The notes under the pieces were generated by a model. It was not told where the DNA came from, did no database searches, and saw only the letters and a list, made by a program, of their open reading frames with translations. A stretch of DNA of 64,000 bases from Bordetella parapertussis (GTDB taxonomy: Bacteria; Pseudomonadota; Gammaproteobacteria; Burkholderiales; SG8-41), in the NCBI GenBank assembly GCA_945901405.1, contig CAMDLH010000001.1, positions 39,988 through 103,987 on the forward strand, in the 5' to 3' direction. Shown here in pieces: positions 25,959 through 35,222 of this stretch (the stretch's first letter is position 1; every line of letters begins with the position of its first letter). A program made the translations under genes and the position numbers.

Positions 25959-26033
25959 GTGAGGATTTAGGCGTGAGGCGCATAGACCCTGCGTAGCGGG
26001 TTACGCCTAACTTCTTAAGCCTCACGCTTCATC
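25959..26033. repeat. Inverted repeat between convergent genes
   Basis: The left arm (25959-25980, GTGAGGATTTAGGCGTGAGG) and right arm (26001-26033, containing TTACGCCTAAC and AAGCCTCACGC) are diverged inverse copies around a CTGCGTAGCGG loop. The stop codon of the DUF192 gene lies in the right arm. It is the same style of spacer as those at 16610, 19909 and 21446. Confidence 0.5.
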
Positions 26034-26481
26034 TGGCTGGCGGCGCCTTCTCCAACCCCTCCAGCTTCGCGCCCGGCTTGATGCCGCGTTTGGCGAACCA
26101 GCCCAGATTCATTTCCAGTGCGTACTTCACCGGCTTCTTTGCCGCGTGTGCGTCGCGTGTCAGCGGCTTCATGTCCTCGATGTTGACGATCACGCCTTGC
26201 TCGTCGATGAACGCGACCGACAGCGGAATATAGGTGTTCTCCATCCACATCGCGTGATGCGAGATGTCCCTGAACACGAACAGCATGCCGCGGTGTTCCG
26301 GCATCATGCGCCGGTGCATCAGACCCGTCATGCGATGCGCGTCATTGGCGGCGACTTCCGCAGTCAGTTTGTGGCCCGCGATTGAGAACGGGAGTTCGGG
26401 CAGCTCGGTGGCCCGCGCTGAGATGCTCGTAAAAAATATCAATAATAACAATAACTTACGTAAATGGTTTTGCATGTGCAT
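26029..26481 (-). CDS. DUF192 secreted protein
   Basis: This 150-residue protein has a signal peptide (residues 3-24, NHLRKLLLLLIFFTSISARA) followed by a DUF192 domain. Landmarks are NDAHRMTGLMHRRMMPEHRG, MLFVFRDISHHAMWMENTYI and LSVAFIDEQGVIVNIEDM. The domain is a small beta-barrel of unknown function, common in exported proteins. The signal peptide is encoded by TTA/TTG-rich codons unlike its neighbours because the AT-rich dispersed repeat copy e covers codons 5-17. Start ATG at 26481 or 26475. It lies downstream of dut on the same strand. Confidence 0.85.
   Translation of the reverse strand: MHMQNHLRKLLLLLIFFTSISARATELPELPFSIAGHKLTAEVAANDAHRMTGLMHRRMMPEHRGMLFVFRDISHHAMWMENTYIPLSVAFIDEQGVIVNIEDMKPLTRDAHAAKKPVKYALEMNLGWFAKRGIKPGAKLEGLEKAPPAR
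26431..26464 (-). repeat. AT-rich dispersed repeat, copy e (inside a signal-peptide coding region)
   Basis: On the minus strand the stretch reads TTTACGTAAGTTATTG, then TTATTATTGATATTTTTT. It is nearly identical to copy a at 1371-1407, but here it is translated as the hydrophobic core of the DUF192 protein's signal peptide (LRKLLLLLIFF). Confidence 0.65.
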
Positions 26482-26513
26482 CTAACGCTTCAGTGGCATT
26501 CGTGTTGACCGGG

Positions 26514-26960
26514 TTATTTCTTGCCGGTGCTGCCAAAGCCGCCAACGCCGCGGCGCGATTCGGAGAATTCGTCAACGATGTTGAAGCTGACTTGCATCAC
26601 CGGGATCACCACCAGTTGCGCGAGACGTTCCATCGGATTGATCACGAACGGTGTGTTGCCGCGGTTCCAGGTTGAGACAAAAATCTGCCCCTGATAATCC
26701 GAATCGATGAGGCCCACAAGGTTGCCAAGCACGATGCCGTGTTTATGCCCCAGGCCCGAGCGCGGCAAGATCACCGCCGCGTAACCCGGATCGGCGATAT
26801 GTATCGCGATGCCGGCGGGTATCAATTCGGTTTCGCCAGGATTTAATGTCAGCGGTGCGTTCAGACACGCACGTAGATCAAGCCCGGCCGAACCGGATGT
26901 CGCGTATTGCGGCAGTTGATCGCGCAGGCGGGCGTCGAGGATTCTTACGTCGAGGTTCAT
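26514..26960 (-). CDS. dut: dUTP diphosphatase
   Basis: This 148-residue trimeric dUTPase has all five motifs: [42 protein letters not shown] and the C-terminal [11 protein letters not shown]. It hydrolyses dUTP to dUMP, keeping uracil out of DNA and feeding dTMP synthesis. The ATG at 26960 matches the family N-terminus. It follows coaBC by 51 bases on the same strand, the usual proteobacterial arrangement. Confidence 0.97.
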   Translation of the reverse strand: MNLDVRILDARLRDQLPQYATSGSAGLDLRACLNAPLTLNPGETELIPAGIAIHIADPGYAAVILPRSGLGHKHGIVLGNLVGLIDSDYQGQIFVSTWNRGNTPFVINPMERLAQLVVIPVMQVSFNIVDEFSESRRGVGGFGSTGKK

Positions 26961-27011
26961 TTGAGGGTGATGGACAAGTGCACAACAGTACGGCGGCAAA
27001 ATGGTAACGCG

Positions 27012-28217
27012 TTAACGCTGTTTTCTCCGCGCTTTATATAGTGCGGCGATGTGCGCCACGATATCTCTCGCGACCGCTTCCTTGGGGGCGCGCGCGAGTT
27101 TGTGCGTGCCGCTGTCGTCTAGCAGCATGACTTCGTTGTCGTCGGCGCCGATGGCGTTTTGCGCGAGGTTGGCGACGATCATGTTGACCTTTTTGCGGCG
27201 GCGCTTTTCGTCGGCGTAGGTTTCGAGGTTTTGACTCTCGGCGGCGAAGCCCACGGTGAACGGTGGCTTGGTTTGCCCCGCGACCCAGGCGAGTATGTCG
27301 GGGTTGGGCACCAGCTTTAGCGTGAGTTGCGTCTTGTCGGTTTTCTTGATCTTGTGTTCACGCGGTTCATCCACGCGGTAATCGGCCACTGCCGCGACGC
27401 CGATAAAAATATCCGCGCGCGCGGCGTTTCTCTTCACCGCCTCGAACATCTCGGCGGCGCTTTGCACGCGCGTGATTTTGGCGCCCGGCGGCACGGGCTG
27501 GTTCACCGGGCCAGACACCAGCGTGACTTCCGCGCCTGCCGCCAGCGCTTGGCGAGCGATGGAGTAACCCATCTTGCCCGAACTGCGATTGGTGATGCCG
27601 CGCACCGCGTCGATCGGTTCAAACGTCGGGCCGGCGGTCATCAGCACGCGCACACCCTTGAGCGTTTTGGGCGCGAGGAACATTGCCACGGCATCGGCGA
27701 TTTCCTGCGCTTCAAGCATGCGCCCGTCGCCGGTTTCACCGCACGCCTGATCGCCGCTGGCGGGGCCGAGCAGCGTGATGCCGTCTTTCGCGAGTTGCGC
27801 CACGTTGCGTCGTGTCGCGGGGTTTTCCCACATCTGGCGGTTCATCGCGGGTGCGACCAGCAGCGCGCAATCGCGCGCAAGGCAGGTTGTCGAAAGCAAA
27901 TCGTCCGCGTTGCCGTGCACCAGCTTTGCCATGAAATCGGCCGTGGCGGGTGCCACGATGATGGCCGCCTTGTCGCGCGACAATTCGATATGCGCCATGT
28001 TGTTGGCGATGCGCGCGTCCCACATGTCAGTGTAGACCGTGTTGCCCGACAGCGCCTGCAAAGTCGCCGGCGTGATGAAGCCGCAGGCAGCCTGGGTCAT
28101 CACCACGTGCACCTCGATGCCATGGTCGCCCAAGCGGCGCACGAGTTCGGCGGCCTTGTATGCCGCGACTCCGCCGGTGATGCCCAAGAGTACTTTTTTG
28201 CGTGAAATATCAGTCAT
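27012..28217 (-). CDS. coaBC: Bifunctional phosphopantothenoylcysteine decarboxylase / phosphopantothenate-cysteine ligase
   Basis: This 401-residue fusion enzyme carries out two steps of coenzyme A synthesis. The N-terminal flavoprotein CoaC domain has ITGGVAAYKAAELVRRL, the PAMN-type motif VAPAMNRQMW and the substrate-clamp Cys in ACGETGDGRM. The C-terminal CoaB domain (from about residue 190) has MTAGPTFEPIDAVRGITN, NRSSGKMG and the late KKVNMIVAN. It is the first gene of coaBC-dut-DUF192. Confidence 0.97.
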   Translation of the reverse strand: MTDISRKKVLLGITGGVAAYKAAELVRRLGDHGIEVHVVMTQAACGFITPATLQALSGNTVYTDMWDARIANNMAHIELSRDKAAIIVAPATADFMAKLVHGNADDLLSTTCLARDCALLVAPAMNRQMWENPATRRNVAQLAKDGITLLGPASGDQACGETGDGRMLEAQEIADAVAMFLAPKTLKGVRVLMTAGPTFEPIDAVRGITNRSSGKMGYSIARQALAAGAEVTLVSGPVNQPVPPGAKITRVQSAAEMFEAVKRNAARADIFIGVAAVADYRVDEPREHKIKKTDKTQLTLKLVPNPDILAWVAGQTKPPFTVGFAAESQNLETYADEKRRRKKVNMIVANLAQNAIGADDNEVMLLDDSGTHKLARAPKEAVARDIVAHIAALYKARRKQR

Positions 28218-28337
28218 ATAGCGCTCTCCGCGCGAACCAGCGGTGAGTGTAACGTACCGTTGTGAAAGGCGAAATGCAAAGGCCGCGCGTTGTTTCGCTG
28301 AACTTGTTGCACCCGATGTGCCGTGGCCTGATATTCT

Positions 28338-29027
28338 ATGGGCATCATGCTCGATACCATGCGCCGCGTCCCGACTCCCGAAGGCTTTGAGCTTACGCTG
28401 CGTTTGGCCGGCCCCGTGCCGCGCGCGCTGGCCTATGTGATTGACTTGATAGTGCGCGTGGTATTGTTCGGTTCGCTGGTGATGTTGCTAGGCCAGTTGG
28501 GGAGCACCGGCACGGGCGTCATGCTGCTGCTGGCGTTTTTGCTGGAGTGGTTCTACCCGGTTGTGTGCGAAGTATGGTGGAACGGCGCCACGCTCGGCAA
28601 ACGCTCGTTCGGCATGATCGTGCTCAACGATAACGGCACGCCGGTAACTTTCGGCGCGTCGGTCACGCGTAACCTTTTGCGCGCGGTGGATTTTTTGCCG
28701 TTTCTATATGCGTTCGGACTGGTCTCGATATTGCTTAACCGCGACTTCAAGCGACTGGGCGATCTGGCGGCCGGTACCATCGTTGTGTATCGCGACAGAC
28801 CCGCAGTACGTGCTGCGTTGCCGGCGGCGCGCGCGGTGGCGCCGGCGGTACTGTTAACACTTGCCGAGAAACGCGCGGTGCTTGATTTTGCCGAGCGCTA
28901 CGCCACGCTGACCGTGGAGCGCGCGAACGAGCTCGCCGACCATGCAGCGCCCTTGGTGGGCAGCGCGCGCGAGCCGGCGCAAGTGTTGCTGGGGATCGCG
29001 CATCATCAACGGGGCAAGACCGCATGA
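28338..29027 (+). CDS. RDD-family membrane protein
   Basis: This 229-residue protein has an RDD domain. The R-x-x-A-x-x-x-D motif is in PRALAYVIDLIVRV, the second signature NGATLGKRSFGMIVL follows and NRDFKRLGDLAAGTIVV closes the domain. It has three hydrophobic segments and a cytoplasmic helical tail (about residues 160-229). It heads a six-gene operon with SpoIIM, DUF4129, DUF4350, MoxR and DUF58 genes. Start at 28338, with 28347 also possible. Confidence 0.88.
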   Translation: MGIMLDTMRRVPTPEGFELTLRLAGPVPRALAYVIDLIVRVVLFGSLVMLLGQLGSTGTGVMLLLAFLLEWFYPVVCEVWWNGATLGKRSFGMIVLNDNGTPVTFGASVTRNLLRAVDFLPFLYAFGLVSILLNRDFKRLGDLAAGTIVVYRDRPAVRAALPAARAVAPAVLLTLAEKRAVLDFAERYATLTVERANELADHAAPLVGSAREPAQVLLGIAHHQRGKTA

Positions 29028-30025
29028 ACCAGACGCTGTTTGAGTCCAGCCACCGCAAGGAATGGCAGGAGTTCGAGACCTGGCTCGAAACGCTGGCCGC
29101 GCGGCGCGCTTCGAAGGCGGGCCCGTCGCGTGGCGACGTTGCGCGCCAGTGGCCGCACCGCTACCGCGAACTGGCGCACCACCTGGCGCTGGCGCGCGAT
29201 CGCGCTTACAGCCCGGAGCTCGTGGATTACCTGAACCAGCTCGCATTGCGCGGCCACCAGGTGCTCTACGGCGCGCGCAGCAATGCGTTAAATAGCATAG
29301 TCAGCTTTATCGGTCATGGCTTTCCGGCGCTGGTGCGCCGGGAATCGCGGGTGGTGTGGATCGCGATCGCGTTGTTGTTCGTGCCGCTGTTGGGGCTGAT
29401 CGCGTTGCTGCAGTATTTTCCCGAGTTCGTGCATTACCTCGTCAGCCCGGAACAACTGCGTTCCTACGAGCGCATGTACGCGCCCGGCAACCGCGTGCTC
29501 GGTCCGCACCGCGAGGCCGGCAGCCAGGTGATGATGTTTGGTTTTTACATCTGGAACAACGTGAAAATCGATTTCCAGTGTTTCGCCGGCGGCCTGGCGT
29601 ATGGCATGGGTACGATATTTTTTCTGCTGTTCAACGGGTTTTCCATCGGCAGCATCGCCGGTCATTTGACGCAACTGGGTTACATCCAGACGTTTTGGGG
29701 ATTTGTTTCCGGCCATAGCTCGTGGGAATTATTGGGTGCGGCGCTGTCCGGCGCGGCCGGCTTGAAACTGGGCTGGGCGCTGATTGCACCGGGCAATTTA
29801 ACGCGCCTGGCGGCATTGAAGGAAGCCGCGCGCCCCGCCGTACGCCTGTTGTACGGCGCGGCGGGCATGACGGTATTTGCCGCCTTTATCGAAGCCTTCT
29901 GGTCATCGAGCACGGGCATCACACCAGCCATCAAGTACGTAGTCGGGATCGCATTTTGGGTGTTGTTCGCGCTGTATTTCACCTTCGCCGGCCGCGGCAT
30001 TGGTAACGGCAGCGATGCAGATTGA
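29024..30025 (+). CDS. Stage II sporulation protein M (SpoIIM) family membrane protein
   Basis: This 333-residue protein has a soluble helical N-terminus of about 100 residues and then six or so membrane segments in the DUF95/SpoIIM arrangement. Landmarks are MFGFYIWNNVKIDFQCFAGG and GHSSWELLGAALSGAAGLKLGW. Outside spore formers its role is unknown. It overlaps the RDD gene by ATGA and the DUF4129 gene by 11 bases, so the three are translationally coupled. Confidence 0.9.
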   Translation: MNQTLFESSHRKEWQEFETWLETLAARRASKAGPSRGDVARQWPHRYRELAHHLALARDRAYSPELVDYLNQLALRGHQVLYGARSNALNSIVSFIGHGFPALVRRESRVVWIAIALLFVPLLGLIALLQYFPEFVHYLVSPEQLRSYERMYAPGNRVLGPHREAGSQVMMFGFYIWNNVKIDFQCFAGGLAYGMGTIFFLLFNGFSIGSIAGHLTQLGYIQTFWGFVSGHSSWELLGAALSGAAGLKLGWALIAPGNLTRLAALKEAARPAVRLLYGAAGMTVFAAFIEAFWSSSTGITPAIKYVVGIAFWVLFALYFTFAGRGIGNGSDAD

Positions 30026-31523
30026 TCAACTCAATGTGGTTTTGCGCGCCCGCAATCCGTGGGAGTCGTTCGATCTGGGCATCGCGCTGGCGCGCCACAC
30101 CGGCGCCAACTTGTATCTGGCGTTCGCACTGCCCTATCTTGCGTGCGTGCTGTTGGTGAATCTTGTTACCTGGGGCAATCCCACCGCCGCGATTTTGATC
30201 ATCTGGTGGTTGAAGCCCGTCTTCGACCGCATTGCGCTGCACGTGGTGTCGCAAGCCGTGTTCAGCGAAACGCCGCCATGGCGCGCGACGCTCAAGGGTC
30301 TGTGGAAAATTCCGCGTAGCGGCTTGTTGTATGCGTTGACGATCGGACGATTTGACTTCGCGCGCAGCTTTCACCTGGCGGTGCTGCAGCTCGAGGGCCA
30401 GAAGGGCAGGGCACGGCGCGAGCGCATAACCGTGCTCGACAGAACCGCGCGCGGACCCGCGGTGTGGCTTACCGTGGTGGTGATTCATTTCATTTATGTG
30501 CTGCTGTTTGGCCTGGATGGCCTGCTCAGAATGATCCTGCCCGAAGGCGTGAATTTCAGTTTGCAACTGGGAGATTATTTTGCGCTCGGCGCGCAATCGT
30601 CGCTCACCAGCCAGTATCTTTTTAACGGCGCCTTCGCATTGATCGAATGTGTGCTTGAACCGCTTTATGTGACCGCCGGATTCTCACTCTATCTTTCGCG
30701 CCGCACCGTGCTGGAAGGCTGGGACCTGGAAGTGGCCTTCAAGCGCATGAGCGCGCGTATCGCGGCGGCGGGCGCACCGGCGAAAGGCATTGCGGTGTTG
30801 TTGCTCTGCGCGATGATGATGCAGGGCGCCGCCAACGATGCCTGGGCGCAGGTGGCCGCCCAGCCAACCGCCGAGAAACGCATGATCGAGGAGATACTTG
30901 GCGGCCCCGAATTCAAGGAGTACGAAGAGCGCAAGACCTGGCAGCCCAAGACTCCGGCGAAAGAAAAAAAGAAATCGGACTACGCCATCGGCGACGGCTG
31001 GCTGGCGTTTGCGCAATTCCTGGCGGAGTTGTTTCGCGTTGCCGCGTGGGTGGCGGCCATTGGGTTCATCGGCTGGCTTTTATATTACGTGTCGCAACGC
31101 CTGGGCTGGTTCAAGGATTTGATCGGAGCGCGCACGCGCTACAAGCCCGACGTGCTGTTTGGCCTGGATTTGCGCGCGGAGAGTTTGCCTGATGACATTC
31201 CCGCCGCCGCGCGCGCATTACTGGCGCAGGGCGATATGCGCGCGGCCCTGTCGTTGTTGTATCGCGGCGCGCTGCGGGTGTTGATTCATGAGCGCGAGCT
31301 CGATGTGCGCCAGGGCGACACCGAGGGCGATTGCGTGCGGCGCGTCAATCGCACCGTGCCCGGTGAGGTGGCGCATTATTTTCAGGATCTGGTGCAAGCG
31401 TGGGCGCTGGTCGCTTACGCGCGCCGCGCGCCGGAGCCGCCGGTCGCACAAGGGCTGGTGGAGGATTGGGCCCGCCATTTCGTGCCTGAACTCGAGAGTG
31501 CGCGCGAGAGCGCGCCTACATGA
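30015..31523 (+). CDS. DUF4129-domain membrane protein
   Basis: This protein of about 502 residues has an N-terminal multi-pass part (residues about 25-280), a soluble segment, another TM around residue 345 and a C-terminal DUF4129 domain. The domain shows PAAARALLAQGDMRAALSLL and YRGALRVLIHERELDV. DUF4129 occurs in MoxR-linked operons and may act in protein quality control or peptide sensing at the membrane. The ATG at 30015, overlapping the SpoIIM stop, is preferred to 30000. Confidence 0.87.
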   Translation: MQIDQLNVVLRARNPWESFDLGIALARHTGANLYLAFALPYLACVLLVNLVTWGNPTAAILIIWWLKPVFDRIALHVVSQAVFSETPPWRATLKGLWKIPRSGLLYALTIGRFDFARSFHLAVLQLEGQKGRARRERITVLDRTARGPAVWLTVVVIHFIYVLLFGLDGLLRMILPEGVNFSLQLGDYFALGAQSSLTSQYLFNGAFALIECVLEPLYVTAGFSLYLSRRTVLEGWDLEVAFKRMSARIAAAGAPAKGIAVLLLCAMMMQGAANDAWAQVAAQPTAEKRMIEEILGGPEFKEYEERKTWQPKTPAKEKKKSDYAIGDGWLAFAQFLAELFRVAAWVAAIGFIGWLLYYVSQRLGWFKDLIGARTRYKPDVLFGLDLRAESLPDDIPAAARALLAQGDMRAALSLLYRGALRVLIHERELDVRQGDTEGDCVRRVNRTVPGEVAHYFQDLVQAWALVAYARRAPEPPVAQGLVEDWARHFVPELESARESAPT

Positions 31524-32833
31524 AGCGTATCCCCATTGTTCCCATCGCCATCGTGCTGCTGATGGTAGCCGGCGGCGTTTGGTGGTTCATGAACTTTGAG
31601 CAGGTGAGTGAACCCACGTACGTGGGTCTTAAGGGCGCGGCGCGCGACGATCCGTTTCTGGCGCTGCGCCAGTTGTTCAAGCGCGGCAAGCTGCGGCTGG
31701 AGGAACCGGCTGCCGCCGCGAATCCGGATACAAAATTCGATAACCTGCCCGCGGGCGGCACCCTGCTGCTGAGCGACCGGCGGCATATCGTGATGACGCC
31801 GGAGCGGGTGAAAAAAATTGCCGCTTGGGTTAATGCGGGCGGGCACTTGATCGTCGAGGCGGAATATCCGGGCCGGCCGGATCCGCTGCTGGCCGCATTC
31901 GGCATGAGCCGCAAGGACATTGCACGGCCCACGCCCGCGCCAAAAGTAAAACCCGCGAAGCCGGACGAAAATGAAGACAACAGCGGCGAGACCCGCGAGA
32001 AAGGGGACGATGTACAGACCAACCCGCGGGAGCCGTCCCCGCCAGCGTCGAAAAGCCGCAGGCACCGCCCCACGGTAATCGCCGAAGTGACGTTGCCCGA
32101 TGGCGGGCGCCCGCTCAAGGTGGAATTCGGCGCTTATCAAAACCTGCACGCGCAAGATTCCAAGGTGGTCGGCGAACCCCATCTGGCATCCGACAGTCTG
32201 GGCCTGCGGCTAGTCACGGGCGCATACGGCGCCGGACGCGTAAGTGCGATGTCCAATTTTGATTTTCTGATTTATCGCGGCACGTTCGGCATGAAGGACG
32301 CGGCCTTGCAAGCAACCCATATCGGCAAGCACGATCATGCGGAGTTGATGCTGCGCCTGGTGCGCCTGAACCCCGGTCATGCGAACACCGCATTGCGGCT
32401 GGTGTGGGGCAACGACAACGTTTCGATCTGGACGTGGCTCGCGCAACACGCGGCCCTGGCGCTTGCCAGCCTCGCGCTGCTGCTGGCGATCTGGCTGTGG
32501 CGTGTCGTGCCGCGGTTTGGCCCGCTCGTGCCTGATAGCGGGCCGGCGGAGCAAAAACTCTCAAGCCATTTGGAAGCGGTCGGGCGCTTTTACTGGAAAC
32601 ACCTGGGGCCGGTGGAAATTTACGCCAAGCTGCGCGCGGCGTTTGCGCAGCGCCTCGCCGAGCGGCGGCCCGGTATCGCCATGCGTACCGCGGCCGAGCG
32701 TAATGCGCAGCTTGCGCAATTGGGCGGCGTGCGCGCCGAAGCCGTGGCGCGTGCGCTGGATCAGCCCGCGCACTCGGTGGCTGAACTCATACGCAATACG
32801 GTACTGCTGCAACGACTATCGCAAAAACTTTAA
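31520..32833 (+). CDS. DUF4350-domain membrane protein
   Basis: This 437-residue protein has an N-terminal anchor (VPIAIVLLMVAGGVWWF), a periplasmic DUF4350 domain (residues about 45-280, with GTLLLSDRRHIVMTPERVKK and GGHLIVEAEYPG), a Pro/Lys-rich insert around 135-190, and a second TM at about 315-335 (ALALASLALLLAIWLWRVV). DUF4350 resembles the glutamine-amidotransferase-like domain of IFT52/GldG. Overlaps the upstream gene by 4 bases. Confidence 0.85.
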   Translation: MKRIPIVPIAIVLLMVAGGVWWFMNFEQVSEPTYVGLKGAARDDPFLALRQLFKRGKLRLEEPAAAANPDTKFDNLPAGGTLLLSDRRHIVMTPERVKKIAAWVNAGGHLIVEAEYPGRPDPLLAAFGMSRKDIARPTPAPKVKPAKPDENEDNSGETREKGDDVQTNPREPSPPASKSRRHRPTVIAEVTLPDGGRPLKVEFGAYQNLHAQDSKVVGEPHLASDSLGLRLVTGAYGAGRVSAMSNFDFLIYRGTFGMKDAALQATHIGKHDHAELMLRLVRLNPGHANTALRLVWGNDNVSIWTWLAQHAALALASLALLLAIWLWRVVPRFGPLVPDSGPAEQKLSSHLEAVGRFYWKHLGPVEIYAKLRAAFAQRLAERRPGIAMRTAAERNAQLAQLGGVRAEAVARALDQPAHSVAELIRNTVLLQRLSQKL

Positions 32834-32849
32834 CCATCCTGGAAAAACC

Positions 32850-33824
32850 ATGCCACTGACCGATGAACAAACCAGCCAGGCCGCGCGCCTGCTGACTTCG
32901 ATGCGTGACGAAATCGCCAAGGTCGTGATCGGCCAGGCGGCGGTGATCGAGCAAAGCCTGATCGCGCTTGCCGCGGGCGGGCACGTGCTGATCGAGGGCG
33001 TGCCCGGCTTGGGCAAAACGCTATTGGTGTGCGCCATCGCCAAGACCTTCGAGGGCGGATTTGGGCGCATTCAGTTCACGCCCGATTTGATGCCCTCGGA
33101 CGTGACCGGGCACAGCATCTACGATCCGGCCACCGGCCAATTTTCCACGCGCAAGGGGCCGGTGTTCACCAACTTGCTGCTGGCCGATGAAATCAATCGC
33201 GCGCCGGCCAAGACGCAGGCGGCGTTGCTCGAGGTGATGCAGGAAGCGCAAGTCACGATTGAAGGCGTCGCGCATCCGCTGGTGCCGCCCTTCATGGTGC
33301 TGGCGACGCAAAACCCGGTGGAACAGGAGGGCACGTATCCATTGCCCGAAGCGCAGCTCGACCGCTTCTTGTTGAAGATCAGAATCGATTACCCAAACCA
33401 CGCCGATGAAGTCGCGCTCACACGCAGCGTGACGCTGGGCAAGACCGGCGACAAGCTGGCGGTGGATGCGGTGCAAACGCTGTTAAAGCCGCAGACCGTG
33501 CGCAGCTTGCAGCAGGCGTCGGCGATGGTCGATGTCGGCGACGAAGTGCTCGACTACGCGGTGCGCATTGTGCGCAAGACGCGTGAGTTTGCCGGCATTA
33601 CCAGCGGCGCCGGTTCGCGCGGCGGTCTCGCGCTGGTGCGCGCGGCGCGCGCGATGGCACTGATGAGCGGGCGCAACTACGTGACGCCGGACGATATCAA
33701 GCGCGTGGCGCCGGCGTGCCTGCGCCACCGCGTGCGGCCCGCGCCGGAGCTTGAGATCGAGGGCCGAGATAGCGACTCGTTGCTCACCGCGCTGCTCGAA
33801 CAAGTGGCCGCACCCCGCCAGTAG
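32850..33824 (+). CDS. MoxR-family AAA+ ATPase
   Basis: This 324-residue AAA+ protein has Walker A GVPGLGKT, Walker B LLLADEINRAPAK, sensor-1 MVLATQNPVEQEGTYPLPEA and the lid domain with AGSRGGLALVRAARA and YVTPDDIKRV. MoxR ATPases act as chaperones that remodel or activate partner proteins with von Willebrand or DUF58 domains. The DUF58 gene follows after 6 bases, fitting that model. Start ATG at 32850 is 16 bases after the DUF4350 gene. Confidence 0.95.
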   Translation: MPLTDEQTSQAARLLTSMRDEIAKVVIGQAAVIEQSLIALAAGGHVLIEGVPGLGKTLLVCAIAKTFEGGFGRIQFTPDLMPSDVTGHSIYDPATGQFSTRKGPVFTNLLLADEINRAPAKTQAALLEVMQEAQVTIEGVAHPLVPPFMVLATQNPVEQEGTYPLPEAQLDRFLLKIRIDYPNHADEVALTRSVTLGKTGDKLAVDAVQTLLKPQTVRSLQQASAMVDVGDEVLDYAVRIVRKTREFAGITSGAGSRGGLALVRAARAMALMSGRNYVTPDDIKRVAPACLRHRVRPAPELEIEGRDSDSLLTALLEQVAAPRQ

Positions 33825-33830
33825 CCCTGT

Positions 33831-35147
33831 ATGCGTCCTGGTAAGCGCTTGATTGCCCTCGCGGCCGCATGGCTGCTGCTGGGCATTGCCGAGGCCATTG
33901 TTCCCGCGCTTGAGTTCGCCTGGCAGATCGCCGGCGTGTTGCTTGGCGTCGCGATGGTGGCCGACGGGCTGCTGGCCCGCGCGCCGCTCGACATCGAACT
34001 CACGCGCGAGGTCGCGGGTTCGCTGCCCATAGGGGTGGCGACCGAGGTGCGTTTGAAAATCACCAATCGTGCCGCGCGCGCGCTGGCGCTGGCGGTTTAC
34101 GACTTTCATCCCGCCAACGCGATTGTCGAAGGGTTGCCGCTGACGCTGGCGCTGCCGGCCGGGCGCAGCGCGCTGGTGCGCTACCGCTTTACGCCGCTGC
34201 TGCGCGGTGATATGCGTTTTGCCGGCAGCGATCTGCGTATTACGTCGCCGCTGGGCTTGTGGGAGCACAAGCGTTTTTTCGCGGTGGTTTCCGAAGTGCG
34301 CATTTATCCGAACTTCGCGGCGATCATGCGTTACTCCTTGCTGGCGACGGATAACCGCCTGTCGCAAATCGGCATTTTGCAGCGCCGCCGCCGCGGCGAA
34401 GGGCTGGACTTCCATCAACTGCGCGAATACCGCGAGGGCGATTCGCAGCGCCAGATCGACTGGAAAGCCACCGCGCGCGCGCGCAAGCTGATCTCGCGCG
34501 AGTATCGTGATGAGCGCGATCAGCAAATCGTCTTCCTGATCGATTGCGGCCGGCGCATGAGCGCGTCCGACGCCGATGCAACGCATCTGACCCACTTCGA
34601 TCATGTTCTGAACGCCGCCTTGCTGCTGGGCTACGTGAGTCTGCGCCAGGGTGACGCCGTGGGTTACATGACATTCGGCACCACCGAGCCGCGCTTCTCG
34701 GCGCCGCGCAAATCGGGCGCAACGGTCAACGTGTTGTTGAACGGCCTCTACGACATTCAACCGGGGTTGATGGTGCCCGATTATTACTTGGCCGCGGTGG
34801 CGCTTTCAACGCGTCTCAAACGCCGCGCGTTCGTGATCGTGCTGTCCAACTTGCGCGACGAGGACGACGACGTGCTGGCCCCGGCGCTGCGCCTGTTGCG
34901 CGAACGCCACCTGGTGCTGTTTGCGTCGCTGCGAGAGCCCACGCTCGATGAGGCGCTCGCCAAGCCGGTGAGAAATCTTGACACCGCGCTCACCCACGCC
35001 GCCGCGCAGGATTATCTGTACGAGCGCTCGAAAGCAATGCGGCGTATCGAACACGGCGGCACGATGACGCTGGATGTCGAGCCCAGCAAGCTGCCGATCG
35101 CGCTGGTGAACCGCTATCTGGACATCAAGCGCGCCGGGCGGCTGTAG
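33831..35147 (+). CDS. DUF58-domain protein
   Basis: This 438-residue protein has two N-terminal TM helices (residues 8-45), a beta-rich segment and the DUF58 signature GLDFHQLREYREGDSQRQID followed by WKATAR. After that comes a von Willebrand-like domain with IVFLIDCGRRM in the metal-site position. It is the likely client of the adjacent MoxR ATPase and closes the operon. Confidence 0.92.
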   Translation: MRPGKRLIALAAAWLLLGIAEAIVPALEFAWQIAGVLLGVAMVADGLLARAPLDIELTREVAGSLPIGVATEVRLKITNRAARALALAVYDFHPANAIVEGLPLTLALPAGRSALVRYRFTPLLRGDMRFAGSDLRITSPLGLWEHKRFFAVVSEVRIYPNFAAIMRYSLLATDNRLSQIGILQRRRRGEGLDFHQLREYREGDSQRQIDWKATARARKLISREYRDERDQQIVFLIDCGRRMSASDADATHLTHFDHVLNAALLLGYVSLRQGDAVGYMTFGTTEPRFSAPRKSGATVNVLLNGLYDIQPGLMVPDYYLAAVALSTRLKRRAFVIVLSNLRDEDDDVLAPALRLLRERHLVLFASLREPTLDEALAKPVRNLDTALTHAAAQDYLYERSKAMRRIEHGGTMTLDVEPSKLPIALVNRYLDIKRAGRL

Positions 35148-35222
35148 AGAAAAAATAATTTGGCATTGGACGGGCCAGTGTTTATCATGCCCATGATGTT
35201 TCAATAAACCAAGGAGACCCGC

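Noticed and set aside
33483..34760. A 425-codon open frame on the minus strand opposite the DUF58 and MoxR genes
   Set aside because: The plus-strand genes have clear family motifs and operon overlaps; the minus frame is Gln/Arg/His-rich, as expected from the complement of GC-rich coding sequence.
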